From: Dryocosmus kuriphilus
Taxonomy: Eukaryota; Arthropoda; Insecta; Hymenoptera; Cynipidae
Direction of reading: 5' to 3'
Length of the DNA stretch: 64,000 nucleotides
Assembly (NCBI GenBank): GCA_038277395.1
Contig: CM076190.1
Span: 187,924,001 to 187,988,000, forward strand
Shown in pieces: positions 58,067-64,000 of this stretch. The notes beneath the pieces are model-generated. The model was given only the letters and a program-made list of their open reading frames with translations, had not been told where the DNA came from and ran no database searches. Numbering within the stretch: position 1 is the stretch's first letter; each line of letters opens with the position of its first letter. A program made the translations under genes and the position numbers.

Positions 58067-58709
58067 ATTTGAAGGGTTTTATTTCGGGAACATTCTATCA
58101 CTTTCGTAAATCTGTACAATTAGGCAAAAATATCTTTTTGAAATCGAAATTGTAAATTCTAATAAAATTATTTAGATTATTCCTAAAAATAAGGAAATAA
58201 AAAAATCTGGCCCTCAAAATAGGGCCGCGAAATTATTCCATTTTAGAACTCAGAATTCTCTTGAAAGTGAATTTCTGTCAATATATAAAGAGAACTTGAA
58301 TTTAACTAAATTTTATGAAACGAAAAAAAATCGCAGAAACTATAATGATTAAAACCTAGATGGTCCATTGACGAAATCCTGGAATTAAAAAGTGTTATTC
58401 TTTTGGAAATTTAAGGATTTTTAAAAGGGAAATTACTATTATCGCACATATCCATCCCTTTAAAAAAAAAAATTTTTTTTAAGCTGAGTTCAGTTAATAA
58501 ACTATTAATTGATTTCAGTATTTCACCCAATCGCGCGATCAGCTAGCGGGTTGAAAACCTCTCTTTTCTTTTAAAGTCAATGGAAAGGGAAAGAGTTACA
58601 TAGATCTTTCAATTTTTAAACACCCTAATTGTTTCAACTCGGAAGAAACAGTAACTACTTCCGCTAAGTGGAAAGAGTAGGAGAAATTTATAAATTTACA
58701 AGTGGCTTG

Positions 58710-59165
58710 ATGAAACATTTTGAAACGGTTGCCAAGGTGGCCGAACGTAGAACGCGTGAAGTGGCCGATAAATTAAGCCAATAGTAGTACATAGAATTAT
58801 GCCACCATTCGTATCCGAATGTAGACACTACTCGGCAATTGAAATACCAAATTCTGTGGATGTAACTTCCGATCTTTTTATAGGGGGTACTGTAGAATTT
58901 GTTTTCGAAAACAGAATTCCTGCCAACTTTATCGAAGAAATAGTCTAAGAATTCCATTCGCAGAAACAACAGAATACGAGTTTACGATAGGAAACCTAGT
59001 TTCCGTACTATAGGAACCGTTAGTATAGAAATTAAAGAGGTGGAATTTCCGTTCTTGGTTGTCTCAAACACGACCCCTCTCGGATTCGTCCAGGCAAGAG
59101 GAATTGTAAGGTTATTCGTGGTAGAGCATTTATCACAAGTGCACGGATTTCCAATACAATAATAA
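58710..59165 (+). pseudogene. Leader ORFs with a retropepsin-like pattern but no DTG
   Basis: A 24-codon ORF from ATG 58710 (MKHFETVAKVAERRTREVAD) is followed by ATG 58799 reading MPPFVSECRHYSAIEIPNSV, then LFIGGTVEFVFENRIPANFI to TAA 58946. The next frame continues RVYDRKPSFRTIGTVSIEIK and EFPFLVVSNTTPLGFVQARG (about 58951-59162). The strand order resembles a retropepsin fold, but the catalytic Asp triad is absent. It precedes gag. The real protease is at 60915. Interpretation tentative. Confidence 0.35.
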
Positions 59166-59332
59166 GGAAATAAGAATTTTTTTTCACCAACTTATACTGG
59201 TAAAAAAGGGAGTTGTTCGATTTAGCAAAATATAGATACATACATTGGTATAACGAGCTTTTAAAAATAAAGACTAAATTACTCGGTCAAAAATTTAGTA
59301 AACGGATTATCGATTTGTCAAAAATTGTCAAA

Positions 59333-60828
59333 ATGACTAAGGGTGACAAAAATAGCGTGCCGAATAGCCCTAACCAAGAACAACAAAATAGGAGAAACAT
59401 ACATTCCCCTGGCGAAAATTCGAACCGATTTACTAACCCACAACCTGACTTTAACGCCTCATCGGTAACAGAGATGTACGGCTCGCGAGCCGATATAGGG
59501 TTTCAGCCCAACACACGAGCAAATAGACAGGAACCTAGTTCAACTCAAAGCGCCGATAATGTAGCAATACGAGTAGCACAGTCAATTGCTGATACGCTAT
59601 CTATCCAGCAAGCCGCTAGTAACATCCCCTCGTATGACGGCAGAAACATCCCCGTACGAGATTTTATACAGGACATAGTGAACGCTGTATCTTACGTCCC
59701 CGTGTCGTGCGAAACCTCGCTCATCACGGCTGCGTTAGGAAAACTAACCGGTCCCGCTAGGGAATGCACCCGGAACAAACAGTTCTCGAAAATCACCGAG
59801 CTAATTAATCTATTAAAAAAGTGACTCGCACCGGGAAAATCGTTTGATTATTATTTTAATGAAATATATCGTTTGGTAATGAAAAGAAACGAGTCAGTGA
59901 ATGAGTATTATGACCGACTGCTTTCTTATATAGGAGGTACTAAAGCCGCGCTCGAAGCAGCCCACACTCACGCGATCGCTATGGCCTCATCTGTCCTCGT
60001 TAATCAGGCTGCAATTAAAGCTTTTATTCGAGGACTCCCCGATGATCTTTCGACCTCTGTAGATGCAAGGGACCCTACAACCCTCGAAGAAGCCTTTAAG
60101 TTTGCAAAACATGCCGACGAGAGAAGGCATGCTCCGGGAGTACCCCACAATTCTTGCCGTATCTCTCACTAATCGAGAAAAATCCAGCATGAATATCAGA
60201 ATGATCCTCGTAGCGATCATCACCCTGCGGAAGAATTGGGATTGTACGAACCATATGGAAACAATTGGAACTATCCTCAAGGCCGGAATCATTCCTATAA
60301 TAATGTTAGCCCAAGAAGATATTATCAAAATGACCGTAACCAGCTTCATAATGAAGATAACAAATCCGAGAGATATAAAAATGATATTAGGTCACGTTCT
60401 CTATACAATGATTATTCCCGATCTCCAAGCCTCCAGTATAGCCGTGATAATAGAGGGCCCGGAACTCAACTAACGGGTATTTTAAAAAGAACAGGGCCTG
60501 ATAACCCTCAGTATTACGGGCATTCAAGCCCTCATTACTCCAACAAAATCGAAATCTATCCCCGTATTCACATGCTCCACAGTACTCAAATAATTTTCAA
60601 CAGTCTAGCAACCCCTCCAGCAATTTCGAACTAAATTATGCCCGTGCGCGTACACAGACATATCCCGCTAATTCAGTCTCTGATGGCATACTAGCATCAA
60701 GGTCAGCCTCTCCGTATCCTGCTAATAGAGGCGAAAATTTAAACTCAGAGGGTACTCGATGGAACGACGCCGCGTCGAGCCGACAGAACCCAGAGCGTCA
60801 GCCCACCATCGGGTTCCGGGACAAATAG
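59333..60828 (+). pseudogene. LTR retrotransposon gag, broken
   Basis: The ATG at 59333 (MTKGDKNSVPNSPNQEQQNR) opens an Asn/Gln/Ser-rich N-terminus. The capsid-like part includes IPSYDGRNIPVRDFIQDIVN and LGKLTGPARECT. An in-frame TGA at 59822 is followed by KSFDYYFNEIYRLVMKRNES and AAIKAFIRGLPDDLS, then TAA at 60170. The C-terminal part is Arg/Tyr/Asn/Ser-rich (SRSLYNDYSRSPSLQYSRDN) with no CCHC knuckle. A later frame runs to TAG 60826-60828. Gag packages element RNA. The two stops and one frame change make it inactive. Confidence 0.78.
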
Positions 60829-63188
60829 CAATCTATCGCATGAGTGATAGGCTAGAAGAATCTCCCGTAGTAAAAATAAATAGCCAAGACCTATATCAGG
60901 GTTACGGGAAATTGTTAGTCGACACGGGAGCCGACGTAAATTTAATCAAAATTTCCCACCTTTATAACTCAGCTCGCACACGTAACAACGAGATATCCAT
61001 CATTACCGGTGTAACTATGACCCGTGTGTATACGCTAGGTACAATTGAAATAGAAATATTCGGAAAATTAGTAACGTTCCATGTAGTTCGAGATACTTTC
61101 CCCATTTTCGCGGATGGGATCCTCGCATGAGCTTTTTTGAGGCACGAAAAACGTCAGATTTCATTCTACCATAACGCCCTGATAACACAGTCACGTCCAA
61201 TCGACCCCATTCCATTTATTGACAATGAATCGGTTAAGGCGAGAGATGAGTTGGCCCCTGAAATTAAACTAATTCCTCGGATCCTCACCTTAAAGGTCGA
61301 GCTAAGCAACAAATCTCTGTCCCTGTACAAAATACCTCATTAACCGAAGGTTATCTGCCCTTAATAATAGCGGATGAGGGTGTATATATAGGAGTGTCAA
61401 TACTTACTAACAGGGACGGAATATGCCAAGTTCTGGCCTTTAATACGAGAGAGAAGGAGATGGAGATAGAGATCCCCCCACAGGAATTGCTTGCATTTGA
61501 ATTTGCGAGTTATTCTAGTAACGGTAATTGTGATTACCAACCCTGTTCTCTCTCACTGGAGGCTAAAATAGAAGATATTTCACAAAAGGTACCCCAAGGT
61601 CATTTAAATTCCGAAGAACGTGCACTAGTGCAAAAATGGATCCAAATGAGAAATGACAGGTTCCTCGCCACTGGCGACAGACTGACCACGACCACGTTAG
61701 TGAAACACGAAATACCTACTACCGACGAAATCCCTATATATATATTAAACCTTATAGACAAGCCCAAAAACAAGAGGCACTCATCAAGGAGGGGGTGGAA
61801 GAGATGCTTAGGGATGACTTAATTGTTCACTCAACCTCTCCTTATAACTCCCCTACTTTATTCGTGCCTAAAGAGCCTGACTCTTCCGGTGAGATTAAAT
61901 TCATAATCGTCACCGATTTCCGAGCCTTGAACGAGAAAACCGTTGGAGATGCCTATCCGCTTCGCAACATTACCGATATTTTAGATCGATTGGGGGGTTC
62001 GCAGTACTTTTCAGTGCTCGATTTAGCATCGGGATTCCGTCAGTTAGAAACTGATGAAAAAGATCAATCAAAAACGGCCTTTTCTACCCCTCAGAGGCAC
62101 TACCAATACAAACAAATGTCCATGGGGATAAAGAATGCCCCAGCTACTTTCCAACGCTTAATGGACCAAGTCCTCTCTGTCCTGCAAAAAACTCAACTCT
62201 TCGTGTATCTTGATGATATAGTGGTTTTCTCAAGAACATTGGAAGAGCATGACAAAACAATTAACCGGCTGTTCGGTCGGCTGCGAAATGCCAATCTGTT
62301 GTTACAGCCGGTTAAATGCGAATTCCAAAAAACTGAAGTATCCTATCTAGGGCACATTATAAGTAATAAGGGAATGATGCCTGACCCACGGAAAATAAGA
62401 ACGATACAAAATTATCCCCGCCCGAGTACTGTCAAATCAGTCCGAGGATTTTTAGGCCTCGCAGGTTACTACAGAAGATTTATCAAGGACTTTGCAAAAA
62501 TTGCAAAGCCTTTATTTAATTTTTTAAGAAAGGACCAGCCTTTTAAATGGGAACAAGAACAGGATGAAAGTTTTTTAAGATATTGAGAGACAAATTGTGC
62601 CATCAGCCTATTCTGCAATATCCAAATTTCGATAAAACTTTCCGACTCACTACTGACGCTTCCGATGTTGCTTCAGAAGCCGTCCTAACCCAGGTTACCG
62701 AAGGAATGGATTTACCAGTATCCTATTTTTCTAAGGTTTTCCATGGATGCGCAAAGGACTATAACAAAACCGAAAAGAGATGCCTAGCCGTGGTGGAAGC
62801 TTTGGAGAATTTTCGCCCTTATTTGTATGGGCGCAAGTTCATTCTGTCTTGCAACCATGAGCCCATGCGGTGGATCAACTCTGTGAAATCCCCCACGGGA
62901 AGAATAGGGAAATATGTATGGAAGCTTGGAGATTTCGACTACCAATTTGAGTGTAAACCCGGAAAAATTAATCGGTGGTTAATTACCATTTCCGCGAATC
63001 CAGCAGTTGGCTCCTCATCCAGAGATTCGAGCGATGGCGAACCCACCAAGACTGAAACTCTCTTACCGAAGCCCCGCCCATTTTCGGTCGTTAGGAATGA
63101 AGGCATTCCCATTAAAAACTCGCAAGGGAATAGCCAGGCAAGCTGCCCGCGAGGAAATGGAACAAAGTCTGCCTCTAAGGAGATCTAG
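60759..63188 (+). pseudogene. Ty3/gypsy-type pol: protease, reverse transcriptase, RNase H
   Basis: The protease has LLVDTGADVNLI (about 60913), followed by an in-frame TGA at 61128. Linker frames change at about 61345 and 61780. RT from 61795: VTDFRALNEKTVGDAYPLRN, YFSVLDLASGFRQ, MGIKNAPATFQRLM and YLDDIVVFSRTLEEHD. A frameshift near 62580 leads to RNase H: FRLTTDASDVASEAVLTQ, NKTEKRCLAVVEALENF, and SCNHEPMRWI with Asn where the catalytic Asp is expected. The domain order and YLDD box are Ty3/gypsy type. Gag and pol overlap by 70 bases in different frames (-1 relation). Confidence 0.9.
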
Positions 63189-64000
63189 GCTCGCATCCGC
63201 TCCCACCAGAAAAGTGGCAGGGAAGAAAAGTGTTGAGCCCACAGAAGAAAAATCCATAGTAGGAATCATCACTACGTCCAAGGCCGCCCCAGATGATCCC
63301 GGCCCCAGCGAACATAGAATGCAGCGGAAAGCATCCTTACCCTCTTCTCTTTTGCCAACTACTATCAAAAAGCGAGGAAGACCAAAGGGTTCAAAAAATC
63401 AGTTGGCATGCGCCCCTCAAGATGAAGGGTCTAAACCTAGTGATAGCCCAATATCAACCCGACTTAGAGCTAGACAGGCCACCGTCTCTTTATCATGCAG
63501 ACATCCTGTCTCCGATGACAATGACTCTAGATCGTCGGAAACAGAAGCTGAAGATACCGATTCTGATCGTAGCGATTCAGAACCACCAATACAACGACGA
63601 CGTTTCAACGTACTGCCAAGTCTCAAAGTTCCCCCGGCAACGATTAGGTATAAGAGTCGGACCAAGGACAACCAGTTCACAGTTCATCCGGAATCTGCGG
63701 GTAACCTAAAAGGGTGTGAACCTGATAGGGTCGCTAACCCCCTTTCCCACCCCCCTGGTCAAGGTTTGGAAAATATACTGGAATACGTAAGCCCTCCAGC
63801 TGAACCCAGTGATGCCGACACAGAGGAAGGTACTGTAGGCACTAATCACACAGAATTTGTAAGACAATTACAAGAATCGTTCACACGATTCGAATTATCC
63901 TTAAAAGACCATCCGTCCCTTGACGAACAACAATCATTAAATTGGAACCCCGATAATCTAGAATTGATCAGCAGAACTAGTAAAGATTTCTCCCCCAATC
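63034..64000 (+). CDS. Pol linker ORF with AT-hook, runs off the window
   Basis: The frame is open from ATG 63034 to the window end (322 codons, no stop), in a different frame from RNase H and overlapping its end by 155 bases. It is basic near the start (MANPPRLKLSYRSPAHFRSL, KTRKGIARQAAREEMEQ). It has an AT-hook (KKRGRPKGSKN, 63367-63399), then an acidic Ser/Asp stretch (SSETEAEDTDSDRSDSEPP) with a following Arg run, and a hydrophilic tail. It lies where a linker to integrase would be. It is long for such a linker and unusually intact. Confidence 0.6.
   Translation, partial: MANPPRLKLSYRSPAHFRSLGMKAFPLKTRKGIARQAAREEMEQSLPLRRSRLASAPTRKVAGKKSVEPTEEKSIVGIITTSKAAPDDPGPSEHRMQRKASLPSSLLPTTIKKRGRPKGSKNQLACAPQDEGSKPSDSPISTRLRARQATVSLSCRHPVSDDNDSRSSETEAEDTDSDRSDSEPPIQRRRFNVLPSLKVPPATIRYKSRTKDNQFTVHPESAGNLKGCEPDRVANPLSHPPGQGLENILEYVSPPAEPSDADTEEGTVGTNHTEFVRQLQESFTRFELSLKDHPSLDEQQSLNWNPDNLELISRTSKDFSPN

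Noticed and set aside
58688..58969. A 93-codon minus-strand ORF in the LTR element leader
   Set aside because: The plus strand in the same place has readings more consistent with the element's direction.

Overview
The window looks like repeat-dense, AT-rich DNA from an insect, probably a hymenopteran. The evidence is the mix of elements: two mariners, an R1-like LINE, a Penelope-like element, hAT and Ty3/gypsy remnants, and virus-like Polinton (Maverick) elements of an arthropod type. I found no host protein gene, rRNA gene or functional tRNA gene. Nearly every coding region is broken by stops or frameshifts. All calls come from reading the sequence and recognising families; no search was run.

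1 to about 35,000 is one nested structure. The outer element has very long terminal inverted repeats. Its left arm is 1-6680. Its right arm is 9730-12330 plus 34201-34990, split by a later insertion. The interior (about 6700-9420) keeps remnants of a Polinton-type gene, itself interrupted by an internally deleted R1-like LINE (7187-9222). The left arm also carries a deleted mariner (1940-2906) and a pogo-like element with a PHD-finger remnant (3889-5178).

The insertion that splits the right arm is a second, nearly complete Polinton (12331-34195, about 21.9 kb) with its own TIRs. On the minus strand it carries a PLA2-like protein, a small core/pX-like protein, an adenain-like protease, the penton and major capsid proteins, a conserved DVQG protein, two paralogous small OB-like proteins and an unknown 158-aa protein. 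On the plus strand it carries the packaging ATPase, a conserved acidic protein ending in a WDDPNELVDRL motif, a fibre-like coiled-coil protein and a chromodomain integrase. On the minus strand at the right is a protein-primed DNA polymerase B. Together these would make a self-replicating, capsid-forming, integrating element. This copy is dead: the protease, integrase and polymerase have each lost catalytic parts. A Penelope-like fragment and a CACTG...CAGTG MITE have inserted into it.

35,000-57,000 is gene-poor. It holds degenerate A-rich and T-rich repeat fields, a five-copy array of a roughly 1.2-kb unit ending in GC-rich palindromes (42248-46630), two large foldback elements (47235-47990 and 50530-51130), a 140-bp tandem array, a SINE-like tRNA-derived sequence, a nearly full-length but inactive mariner (52156-53477) and a hAT transposase remnant (54747-55560).

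57,000-64,000 is the 5' part of a decayed Ty3/gypsy-type LTR retrotransposon. It has a candidate LTR, a primer-binding site complementary to tRNA-Leu, an unusual leader with extra small ORFs, gag, protease, reverse transcriptase and RNase H. A long linker ORF with an AT-hook then runs off the window end.
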